Below, in pieces: positions 1 to 7,035 of a DNA stretch of 64,000 nt. A program made the translations under genes and the position numbers. Source of the stretch: Acidobacteriota bacterium (GTDB lineage: Bacteria > Acidobacteriota > Blastocatellia > Pyrinomonadales > Pyrinomonadaceae). Under the pieces are notes generated by a model that saw only the letters and a list, made by a program, of their open reading frames with translations, was not told the DNA's origin and did not search any database. Location: the NCBI GenBank assembly GCA_019242475.1, contig JAFAVK010000086.1, positions 56,088-120,087 on the forward strand. The letters run 5' to 3'. The number at the start of each line of letters is the position of its first letter. Within the stretch, counting starts at the first letter, position 1.

Positions 1-695
1 ACGCGGCGCACCTGCGCCGGCGCTTCCCGAAGATTTACCGGACGTGCATGGAGTACGGCCTCGACCTCGCGCGCGAGCCCATCCCCGTCAGCCCCGCCGC
101 GCACTACGTGATGGGCGGCGTGCGCACCGATCTGGAAGGGCGCACGACTCTGCCCGGCCTCTACGCCGCGGGCGAGGTGGCCTGCACGGGCGTCCACGGC
201 GCGAACCGTCTGGCCTCGAACTCTCTGCTGGAGGGTCTGGTCTTCGGCGCGCGCGCGGGGGCGGCGGCCGCGGAGGATTTAAAGGGCGCGCGCGCGACTT
301 CGGGCGACGGTTCTGTGGAAGTCGCCGCGCCGCCGCGCGCCGACGTGCGTCGCGTGAGCGCGGCGGCGGCGGCCGTGCGCAAGCGCGTGCGGCGCCTGAT
401 GTGGGAGCGCGTCGGCATCCTGCGAACGCGCGAAGGGCTCGCACGCGCGCTCTCGGAGTTCGAGCAGATCGCCTCCGCGCCGCTGTTGCCCGGCCCGCGC
501 AACTTCGTCACGACCGCGACCCTCATCGCGCGCTCCGCCCTCTGGCGCGAGGAGTCGCGCGGCGCGCACTACCGCCTCGACTTTCCAAAGAGAGACGACG
601 CACACTGGCGCGCACACTCCGTCACGCGCAAAGGCGCCCTCATCACCCGCGCCGACACGGTCGAGTTTCCCGCGCCGCAACCGCGCGAAACCTGA
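1..695 (+). CDS. nadB: L-aspartate oxidase, C-terminal part (cut by left edge)
   Basis: The frame entering from the left edge (codons from base 3) is the last ~230 residues of L-aspartate oxidase, the FAD enzyme that turns L-aspartate into iminoaspartate in the first step of de novo NAD synthesis. Visible are the RRRFPKIYRTC segment, the substrate-side SPAAHYVMGGV block, and the flavin-binding signature LYAAGEVACTGVHGANRLAS of the fumarate reductase/NadB flavoprotein family. A helical C-terminal domain of about 140 residues follows, as in NadB. The HGANRLASNSL block favours NadB over succinate dehydrogenase SdhA. The N-terminal Rossmann half lies outside the window. No nadA or nadC follows; the next genes are on the other strand. 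Confidence 0.93.
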   Translation, partial: AAHLRRRFPKIYRTCMEYGLDLAREPIPVSPAAHYVMGGVRTDLEGRTTLPGLYAAGEVACTGVHGANRLASNSLLEGLVFGARAGAAAAEDLKGARATSGDGSVEVAAPPRADVRRVSAAAAAVRKRVRRLMWERVGILRTREGLARALSEFEQIASAPLLPGPRNFVTTATLIARSALWREESRGAHYRLDFPKRDDAHWRAHSVTRKGALITRADTVEFPAPQPRET

Positions 696-781
696 CGCCG
701 CATCTCCACGCGAGATTCATAAGAGACAGGAAGAAGTGGTGCCGGGTGCATGCCGTGGTTATGCCGCGGCTCCGAAGAGGG

Positions 782-1213
782 TCAGGGCTTCCTGCTCCTC
801 CTCTCGTTCACATCCCACATCCTGACCGCCAGGTAGTACATGGCGAACGTCACGATCAACGTGAGCGCGACGAATAGCGCGAAGTCATAGGCGCCGAAAC
901 CTTCGCCCTTCTTCTGGCTATAGACTGCCGCCGAACTGCTGGCCGCGCCCAGCAGCAACCCTTTCACGACGGCCTTGCGGATGTACTTACTCTTGCTCCC
1001 TTCCCGGACGTGGCCCCACGCATCGGCTTCCCTTTGGGATAAAGGCCGGGCGTTCTCCCGCCGCACGAGGAACGCGAACCCGACGAAGGAACCGATGACG
1101 AGGGCGTAACCCGCGAGCAGGCGCGCCCCGGAGGCGCCGAGGGCGAGCCAGCCGCCCGCGCTCATCAGCGCCAACAGTATTAACAGCGTGAGCCCTGAAC
1201 TCTTCCCGCTCAT
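782..1213 (-). CDS. Small integral membrane protein, unknown
   Basis: A 143-residue protein I do not recognise. Hydrophobic stretches at about residues 7-26, 31-50 and 108-130, with a weaker one near 84-100, predict three or four membrane helices. The middle (51-82) is charged and probably cytoplasmic. The C-terminus is basic (NERRSRKP). It lies 8 bases downstream of the next gene on the same strand (1222-1683), so the two are probably co-transcribed. No catalytic motif is visible. Confidence 0.65.
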   Translation of the reverse strand: MSGKSSGLTLLILLALMSAGGWLALGASGARLLAGYALVIGSFVGFAFLVRRENARPLSQREADAWGHVREGSKSKYIRKAVVKGLLLGAASSSAAVYSQKKGEGFGAYDFALFVALTLIVTFAMYYLAVRMWDVNERRSRKP

Positions 1214-1221
1214 CTTTAAGT

Positions 1222-1683
1222 CTAACCAAACATCGATTGCTGCTGTCCGTACCCGGAGAGGTCGAGTATCCGTCGAAAGACCGCGCGAAGCCCATCCGCC
1301 TCCTGGCCCCCGAACCCGCTACTCTGCGTCTGAATCGTGAAGGTCTGCGCCTGCTCCCCGACGACCATCCGGACGCTGCTCGTAAACCATGTGTCGGACG
1401 AATCGAGAACCATCTCGACCCGAGGCCCCCGCTCCGGGATGCCCAGGACGGCCAACGCGCTCACGAGGGTGTCCGCCTCGGGCAGCGTCACAGGCCCCTG
1501 GTACTGTTCCCAGTCTGCCGATTGATTCTTCCGCGCGAGGACTACTACCCGGCCGTCGGAGATTAACCCCGGCTGCACATACGCCGCACGCAGCCAGCCG
1601 AAGAGGTACGGCGAACCGACGCTCCCCTGAGCGCCGACCGCCTCCGTCCAATCGATCTCGACTATCGTAACTTCCTGCTGCAT
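1222..1683 (-). CDS. Hypothetical protein (153 aa)
   Basis: A soluble, mixed alpha/beta protein without signal peptide or membrane segment. The sequence has no motif I can assign. It begins MQQEVTIVEIDW and ends with a short helix and a Gln-rich tail (YGQQQSMFG). Composition and codon use match the neighbours. It sits directly upstream of the small membrane protein at 782-1213 and may work with it. The 160 bases between it and the VWA gene hold nothing I can assign except a short direct repeat shared with 744-770. Confidence 0.6.
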   Translation of the reverse strand: MQQEVTIVEIDWTEAVGAQGSVGSPYLFGWLRAAYVQPGLISDGRVVVLARKNQSADWEQYQGPVTLPEADTLVSALAVLGIPERGPRVEMVLDSSDTWFTSSVRMVVGEQAQTFTIQTQSSGFGGQEADGLRAVFRRILDLSGYGQQQSMFG

Positions 1684-1845
1684 CCCTGCCCCCTGCGAGC
1701 CGCCGAACGCCCGACATCACCCGCGCCCGCCCAGGTCACTAATTTAACTTGAGAGCCGCGCTGTTGCGGGTCGGGTACATGCCGTCGTTAGCCGGCGGCG
1801 GCGAAGGCCGTGGCAACGGGGTGGCTTTCCTCACCTTTCGGGGAA

Positions 1846-3018
1846 CTAATCTTTACCCGGCTTCGGCATGTAGTAACCTCGGCGCGCGACGACTTCCAGC
1901 CTCTTCCCTTTAACGCGCTCGCCGCGGGTGTTGATTCTTACTTCCAGCTTATGCAGACGTCCGTCGTCCGCCTCGCCCTCTCCTAGTACGAAGCCGAGGC
2001 TGTAGCGCGACGCGAGCCCGCGCATAATCCTCTCGAACGCGGCCGGGTACTCGTCGGGGGCGCGCACGCGCACGACTTCGCCGCCGGTGTCCTCGGCCAC
2101 GGCTTGCACCACGTACGCCTGCCTGTCCTTCTCAACCGGGCCCGGGTTGATATGTCTGCCCAAGTCGCCGATCACCCCCACGTCGGAAAACAGCCAATGA
2201 AATCTCGTACTCAGGCTGTGGACGATGACCCCCGCGCGCGCGACCTCCTCAGTCATCTCCGCGCGCTGCCTGTCGTAAAAGATGTTGATGTCGTCCGTGA
2301 CGACCAAAGCCGCGACCTGTGAAGTCGGCCGTTCGGCGGCCAGCCGGCCGACCAGCCCCGGCAGACACAACAGCCCCGAAGGCTTGTAGACCATCTGTTT
2401 CTTCTTCGGGGTCTGTTCGTCCCGCGCTTCATACAACTGCCGCGCGAGTTGAGGCGCCGTACGCAACGCCGCCGCGACCGCCTCTCGGTCACGGGTCAGG
2501 CCCTGCAACACTTGTAACGGCACGACCTGATTTTTACCCAACGTCGTAGGCTCACAGGGGGAATCAGGCTCGCCGAACATCGTCACCGCCACCCCGACCT
2601 CGTCTCCTGGCGGCAATTCCTTCAGGGCGGCGGCGAAACGATCCATAATAGCGTCGCCCTTCACCAGCCATCCCTCCGGGGACGGCCAGGCGTCTACCAC
2701 CAGCACTAACGCGAGCGGCCGCCGCCGCTCGGTGTTGTCGCTGAAGTACTCGATGTCGCGCGGGTGGCCGTCGTCCAGAACCTGGAAATCATCCCGCCCC
2801 AAATCTCTGACCGGCGACCCTGTCCGCTTATCCCGCACCAGGGCGTCGATGAAGACGACGCGCGTCTTGACCCGCACGACCTCCTCCTGCCCCCCCGTGT
2901 GCCCGACTGAGGCGCCCTTGATTTCCGTCGGGCTCCCCTGCGCGAGGCATGAAGGAGCATGAGAGAGCGATAATGCGAATGCTATCGAGATGAACAATCC
3001 ACGGCGTGTCTTCACCAC
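1846..3018 (-). CDS. Exported VWFA-related protein (acidobacterial type)
   Basis: A 390-residue protein with a signal peptide (basic MVKTRR, then a hydrophobic run ending SCLAQG). Next comes the conserved start of the acidobacterial VWFA-related family (VVFIDALVRDKRTG, DFQVLDDG), then a von Willebrand A fold beginning LALVLVVDAW and closing with YSLGFVLGEGE near residue 340. The canonical DxSxS metal site is altered (VVDAWPSPEG). VWA domains usually mediate protein-protein contacts; the partner is unknown. The start is GTG at 3018, preceded by AAGGGAG at a 5-base spacing. It is shorter and more diverged than the two paralogues at 31.6 and 42.1 kb. Confidence 0.85.
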   Translation of the reverse strand: MVKTRRGLFISIAFALSLSHAPSCLAQGSPTEIKGASVGHTGGQEEVVRVKTRVVFIDALVRDKRTGSPVRDLGRDDFQVLDDGHPRDIEYFSDNTERRRPLALVLVVDAWPSPEGWLVKGDAIMDRFAAALKELPPGDEVGVAVTMFGEPDSPCEPTTLGKNQVVPLQVLQGLTRDREAVAAALRTAPQLARQLYEARDEQTPKKKQMVYKPSGLLCLPGLVGRLAAERPTSQVAALVVTDDINIFYDRQRAEMTEEVARAGVIVHSLSTRFHWLFSDVGVIGDLGRHINPGPVEKDRQAYVVQAVAEDTGGEVVRVRAPDEYPAAFERIMRGLASRYSLGFVLGEGEADDGRLHKLEVRINTRGERVKGKRLEVVARRGYYMPKPGKD

Positions 3019-3164
3019 GATAACTCCCTTCTACGAAGGCGAGCCGGCTAACCACTATTTTGCCGAATGATTCGGTCAAACCCCGTCATGGGGTCGCGGA
3101 AGGCGAATCGTTCGGGCCGAGTCGGTGAGAGCGTATAGAAAGTTGTGTTCGGTGACAAGGTTGT

Positions 3165-3181
3165 GTCCGAAGGCTTCGGAC
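3165..3181. promoter_or_regulatory. Perfect 8-bp inverted repeat, possible operator
   Basis: GTCCGAAG and CTTCGGAC flank a single central base, between the divergent VWA gene (start 3018) and endonuclease V (start 3275). Its size and position would suit a dimeric regulator. No promoter is clear beside it, so the assignment is tentative. Confidence 0.25.
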
Positions 3182-3274
3182 GGGTGGGGCGGCGCGCTGA
3201 ATATGGCGCCGGCCCGGGGTAGAATGGAGGCGTCGTTAGCCGATTTCGTTTTGGCGCGACCGGGGTTTGCGAAC

Positions 3275-4021
3275 ATGGCACATTTTGAACAGTTGCACGA
3301 GTGGTCTCTGACGCGGCACGAGGCGGTGGAGCTTCAGAAGCGCCTGCGGGAGCGCGTGCGCATCGAGCCTTTGCAGCGGAAGGTCGAGACCATCGCGGGC
3401 GCGGACATCAGCTTCAACAAGTTCGACCCGACGATCTACACGGGCATCGTCGTGCTGCGGCTGCCCACGCTCGAAGTGGTCGAGGAGGTCGGCATCGTGG
3501 GCGAGACGAAATTCCCGTACGTGCCGGGGCTCCTCTCGTTCCGCGAGTCGCCTTCCGTCCTGGAAGCGTGGGCGCGTCTGAAGACCGAGCCGGACGCCGT
3601 GATGTTCGACGGGCAGGGGCTCGCGCACCCGCGGCGCGTCGGCATCGCGTGCCACGTCGGGCTCATCGTCAAGCGGCCGACGTTGGGGTGCGCCAAGTCC
3701 GTCCTCGTCGGCAAATTCGAGGAGCCGGGCGAGGAGCGCGGCTCCTGGTCGCCGATGATTGATAAGGGCGAGACGGTCGGCGCCGCCTTGCGGACGAAGA
3801 GGCGCGTGCAGCCCGTCTACGTCTCGCCGGGCCACCTGATTGACTTGGAGGGCGCGATAGATTTGACGCTGCGCTGCGACGGCGGCTACCGCCAGCCCGA
3901 GCCGACGCGCCGCGCGCACCTCCTCGTCAACGCGCTCCGGCGCGGCGAGAGAAATCCGACCTCGGAGTCTGACGGCGATGCGCGCCCGGCGTCGGAGGGG
4001 CAGGCGAGTTTCGATTTCTAA
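3275..4021 (+). CDS. nfi: Endonuclease V (deoxyinosine 3' endonuclease)
   Basis: A 248-residue protein of the Nfi family, which nicks DNA one nucleotide 3' of deoxyinosine to start repair of deaminated adenine. Every key residue known from the Thermotoga enzyme has a counterpart: D44 in AGADISF, Y82 in KFPYVPG, E91 in LSFRES, D112 in MFDGQGLAHPR, and H215 in PTRRAH. The frame is open upstream to 3125, but homology begins just after the ATG at 3275; an ATG at 3224 is the alternative. The last ~25 residues are a polar tail beyond the usual family end. A 144-bp repeat begins 10 bases after the stop. Confidence 0.95.
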   Translation: MAHFEQLHEWSLTRHEAVELQKRLRERVRIEPLQRKVETIAGADISFNKFDPTIYTGIVVLRLPTLEVVEEVGIVGETKFPYVPGLLSFRESPSVLEAWARLKTEPDAVMFDGQGLAHPRRVGIACHVGLIVKRPTLGCAKSVLVGKFEEPGEERGSWSPMIDKGETVGAALRTKRRVQPVYVSPGHLIDLEGAIDLTLRCDGGYRQPEPTRRAHLLVNALRRGERNPTSESDGDARPASEGQASFDF

Positions 4022-4030
4022 GTAGCTTAA

Positions 4031-4174
4031 GCCGGGAGCGCGGGCATCCCTGCCCGCCATGAGCGCGTCAGCGCGAAGGCCGTCAACCTTTAAATCTCAG
4101 CGTCGAGACATGACGCATCACGGCTAAGCGTGCTCTGGCACGCTTTGGCGGGCAGGGATGCCCGCGCTCCCGGC
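4031..4174. repeat. 144-bp REPIN-like structured repeat, copy A
   Basis: The ends are near-perfect 28-bp inverted repeats (4031-4058 and 4147-4174). Each end is itself a small palindrome (GCGGGCA/TGCCCGC). Between them lie a GCGC-loop-GCGC hairpin and an AGCGTGC/GCACGCT hairpin, with a less conserved centre. Two further copies are at 6883-7026 (opposite orientation) and 61698-61838. The form matches paired REP sequences (REPIN/BIME). No RAYT transposase gene is in the window. Confidence 0.85.
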
Positions 4175-4204
4175 GCAGGGTCGCATTCGACTCAACGCCG
4201 CTTT

Positions 4205-4999
4205 TTACTTCCCGCCGCCCGCGAGCCACTTGAAGGGCTTGGCTACGCCGTTCCCGATAGATTGCAAGCGCGAGCCGTCCGGGCGCGCGGGCTCCGGCTG
4301 CACCTTCGTCCTGTGGTGCGCGGTGCAATACTGGCGCGGCTCGTTGCCCGCGGGGTAAGTCATCGTGCTGACGTTCGGGCAGTCCTGCGTCGCGAGCAGC
4401 CCGGTCAACGAATCAATTTTAACCGTCACCGTCGGCATCGGTCGCAGCGGTTGCACGTTCGGCGCGGAGCCTTGCTCGCCGCCGGGCGTCGTTTCCGCGG
4501 CGGCCTGCCGGCCCGCCTTCTCCTTGCCGCGCGCCGGCTGGCCCGCGGCGTTGCGCGCGCCGCTTTCGCGCGGCTGCCCCTTGTCGGAGGTCGGGGCTTC
4601 GGTTGCTTCGGCCGGCGGCGTCCGTTCGGGCGCGGGGCGCGCGCCGCGCGGCACGAATGTCGTAAACGCGGCGAAGAAGATAGTGCTGAAGCTCAATACC
4701 GTGAGAAAAACCAACAGCGGGCGTTTACGTCGGGCGGCCTTTGCGGCGGGTGCGGAAGGCTTGTCCGGCGCGGCGTGGGGACGCGTTCGACTCGCTGCCT
4801 TGCCCGACGCAAGACGTTCGTACGCCTCGTTGATCTCCTTCAACTTCTCCTGCGCCTTCTGCTGGAGGCGCGGGTCGTGGGCGAAACGGTCGGGGTGCCA
4901 GACTTTGGCGAGGTCGCGGTACGCCTCCTTCAACTCCTGTGCGGAGGCCCCCGGGGCGACGCCGAGCAGTTCGCGGTACCTGTTCAACTCTTCGTGCAC
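4205..4999 (-). CDS. Membrane J-domain protein with a PBP-like C-terminal tail
   Basis: A 264-residue protein. A DnaJ domain spans about residues 7-64, with the HPD motif at 35-37 (KVWHPDRF) that stimulates Hsp70 ATPase. A basic linker (AARRKRP) leads into one membrane helix at about 94-116, then a Pro/Ala/Glu-rich stretch. A C-terminal segment at about 195-227 (IDSLTGLLATQDCPN ... EPRQYC) resembles the short Cys-containing tail found after the transpeptidase domain of class A penicillin-binding proteins. The implied topology is J domain in the cytoplasm and tail in the periplasm. It lies 11 bases downstream of the small membrane gene at 5011-5211 and is probably in the same operon. Confidence 0.85.
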   Translation of the reverse strand: MHEELNRYRELLGVAPGASAQELKEAYRDLAKVWHPDRFAHDPRLQQKAQEKLKEINEAYERLASGKAASRTRPHAAPDKPSAPAAKAARRKRPLLVFLTVLSFSTIFFAAFTTFVPRGARPAPERTPPAEATEAPTSDKGQPRESGARNAAGQPARGKEKAGRQAAAETTPGGEQGSAPNVQPLRPMPTVTVKIDSLTGLLATQDCPNVSTMTYPAGNEPRQYCTAHHRTKVQPEPARPDGSRLQSIGNGVAKPFKWLAGGGK

Positions 5000-5010
5000 A
5001 GCGTCTTACC

Positions 5011-5211
5011 TCAGTGAAGAATCCGCGCCAGCTGCGAAACGCTCTCCAACCAATCGGGCAGCTCGCGCGGGTCGGGCAGCTTGACGCCCATGTAAGCTAA
5101 GACGGCAGAAAGGCAGAGTGTGAAGACGAGCGCCTTGATGAAAACGCGGAGGAACGCGCGGCAGACGAGGCGCACGAGCGCCGCGGCGAGGCGGGTCGGA
5201 CGGACATGCAT
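5011..5211 (-). CDS. Small single-pass membrane protein
   Basis: A 66-residue protein with a basic N-terminus (MHVRPTRLAA), one or two hydrophobic stretches at about residues 12-44, and a short acidic/amphipathic tail (DPRELPDWLESVSQ). AGGGAA precedes the ATG by about 8 bases, which supports the start. It sits just upstream of the J-domain membrane gene, with an 11-base gap. I do not recognise the family. Confidence 0.6.
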   Translation of the reverse strand: MHVRPTRLAAALVRLVCRAFLRVFIKALVFTLCLSAVLAYMGVKLPDPRELPDWLESVSQLARILH

Positions 5212-5277
5212 AGATTAAATTCCCTGCTCGTCGAGAGGTTGTTCGGGGGCGGGTCGCTCGGACTTGAAAACCTGTGT

Positions 5278-5310
5278 CGGCCGTCAGCCCGTGGCAGGTG
5301 GCGACGGCCG
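5278..5310 (-). terminator. Hairpin after the M20 peptidase gene, possible terminator
   Basis: CGGCCGTC pairs with GACGGCCG across a 17-base loop, in the 165-base gap between the M20 peptidase stop and the small membrane gene. A TTTT run follows about 9 bases later on the minus strand, so this is at best a weak intrinsic terminator or a leader structure for the downstream pair. Confidence 0.3.
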
Positions 5311-5376
5311 GCACAAAGTATTATTGCAGGCGGGGAGACTTATGACAACGGTCTTTTGCAAGGAGACGTCGGGCGC

Positions 5377-6858
5377 TCACTTCGAGAGTGATTTCACCAG
5401 CCGGTAGAGAAATTCCTGCCCCTCGTAAAGTCTGCGGGCGGCGATGCGCTCGTCCTTGCCGTGCGTGCGCACGTCGTCGATGTCTGTGAAGAGGCCGGAG
5501 ACGCCGTACATCGGGATGCCCGCCTGGCGGAAGGGCTGGCTGTCGGTCGCGCCCGTCCCCATCATCGGGACGACGGGGACGCCCGGCCAAAGCTCGCGCG
5601 TGACGCGCTCGATCTCGCCGATGATTTTCGGGTCGAGCGGAGAGGTCTGCCGCCCGGCGGGCGGGCGCGCGGAGGCGGCCGCCTCGTCCTGCCCCTCCTC
5701 GCGCGCTCGGCTCGGCACCATTCTCTTCACGCTAATCTTCGGGTCGGCGAGCACGCGCACGAGCGCCGCCTCCACGTCGGCCGGCGACTCCTGCGGAAGT
5801 ATCCGGCAGTTGACGTTGGCGCGCGCCGTCTGCGGCAGGGCGTTGTTCGCGTGGCCCGCTTCGACGCGCGTGGCGACGCAGGTCGTGCGCATCATCGAGT
5901 TGTAGAGGGCCGTCTCGGAGAGGCGCGCGGCGGCCGCCGCGTCTTTGCCGCCGGACGCGACGAGCGCGCGCATGTCCGCGGCAGTTTGACCCGTCTCGAC
6001 CGAAGACATGCGCTCGAAGTAGGCGCGCGTGACCTCGTTGAGGTTGACGGGGAAGTCGAACTGCGACAGGCGCGTGAGCCCTTCGGCGAGCGTGTAGATG
6101 GCGTTGTCTTTGACGGGCAGCGAGCTGTGGCCGCCCTTGTTTTTGACTTCGAGCGTGAAGTTGCGCGAAAACTTCTCGCTCGCCTGCACGCCGTTGAAGA
6201 GCGCCTTGCCTTTTCTCTCCCTTCCGCCGCCGCCCTCGTTGAAGCCGAACTCGGCGTCCAACAGCTCGCGCTTGTTGCGCACGAGCCAGGAGGCGCCGTT
6301 GAAGCCGCCGCCCTCCTCGTCGGCCGTGAGCGCGACGACGATGTCGCGGTCGGGCCGGAAGCCCTCCTTTTTATATCTGATGAGGTTGGCGACGAAGATG
6401 GCGGCCATCGCCTTGTCGTCAACCGAGCCGCGGCCGTAGTAGAAGCCCTCGCGCTCCGTGAGCTTGAAGGGGTCGAGGTCGGGCGACCAGTCCTCCTTTT
6501 TGGCCTCGACCACGTCGAGGTGCGCGAGCAGCAGGAGGGGCTTGCGCGCGCCCGTCCCGTGCAGGCGCGCGACGAGGTTGCCCTTCTTCGCGTTGTCCGG
6601 GTGGACGAAGACCTGCACGTCCTCCGCGGGGAAGCCCGCGGCGCGCAAACGCGCCGCCATCCTCTCGGCCGCCACGGTCGTCTCGCCGCCGGACTCGGAC
6701 GTGTTCGTCTCGACCAGCTCCTTGTAGATGTCGAAGAGCAGGCGCTGATGTTCGTCGAGCGAAGGCGTCTGCGCGCGCGCGGCCAGGGCGGAAGAGGATA
6801 CGAGCAGCAACAAAGATATTGCGACCGTATGGAAGGGCTTTCTTCTAAGTTTGATCAT
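5377..6858 (-). CDS. Exported M20/M25/M40-family metallopeptidase
   Basis: A 493-residue zinc exopeptidase with a signal peptide (MIKLRRKPFH, hydrophobic core, cut near ALAARAQ). Metal and catalytic residues of the M20 family are present: H113 and D115 in LLAHLDVV, D147 in GRGSVDDKA, E181/E182 in LTADEEGG, and a late His in VRTHGKDE. A dimerisation domain lies between about residues 225 and 345. The family hydrolyses small peptides or acyl-amino acids; the substrate cannot be told. The start at 6858 was chosen because the frame upstream (to 6927) is encoded by repeat copy B and would add non-native residues before the signal peptide. Confidence 0.93.
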   Translation of the reverse strand: MIKLRRKPFHTVAISLLLLVSSSALAARAQTPSLDEHQRLLFDIYKELVETNTSESGGETTVAAERMAARLRAAGFPAEDVQVFVHPDNAKKGNLVARLHGTGARKPLLLLAHLDVVEAKKEDWSPDLDPFKLTEREGFYYGRGSVDDKAMAAIFVANLIRYKKEGFRPDRDIVVALTADEEGGGFNGASWLVRNKRELLDAEFGFNEGGGGRERKGKALFNGVQASEKFSRNFTLEVKNKGGHSSLPVKDNAIYTLAEGLTRLSQFDFPVNLNEVTRAYFERMSSVETGQTAADMRALVASGGKDAAAAARLSETALYNSMMRTTCVATRVEAGHANNALPQTARANVNCRILPQESPADVEAALVRVLADPKISVKRMVPSRAREEGQDEAAASARPPAGRQTSPLDPKIIGEIERVTRELWPGVPVVPMMGTGATDSQPFRQAGIPMYGVSGLFTDIDDVRTHGKDERIAARRLYEGQEFLYRLVKSLSK

Positions 6859-6882
6859 AAGACCTCTAAGACCCCGCGCAAC

Positions 6883-7026
6883 GCCGGGAGCGCGGGCATC
6901 CCTGCCCGCCAAAGCGTGCGCGAGCACGCTTGAAAGTCGTCCGCTTTACCTCGACGTTGAGGTGTAAAGTCTGACTGCCTTCGCGCTCACGCGCTCATGG
7001 CGGGCAGGGATGCCCGCGCTCCCGGC
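6883..7026. repeat. 144-bp REPIN-like structured repeat, copy B (inverted)
   Basis: Same length and same 28-bp terminal inverted repeats as copy A, but in the opposite orientation. In the orientation of copy A, the first internal hairpin is GCGC-GTGA-GCGC, a GNRA-type loop. The second is AAGCGTGC/GCACGCTT. A central CTTTA...TAAAG stem also forms. It fills the gap between the M20 peptidase start and the stop of the serine hydrolase, ending 9 bases before that stop. Confidence 0.85.
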
Positions 7027-7035
7027 TAACGGGAG

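Noticed and set aside
5255..5310. tRNA-Ser-like CTTGAAAACC sequence near 5260
   Set aside because: The flanking bases do not form an anticodon stem, and there is no T-loop or acceptor stem. The resemblance is limited to one short string.
6859..6927. N-terminal extension of the M20 peptidase starting at 6927
   Set aside because: Those codons come from repeat copy B and would put a non-hydrophobic tail before a good signal peptide. The ATG at 6858 is the natural start.
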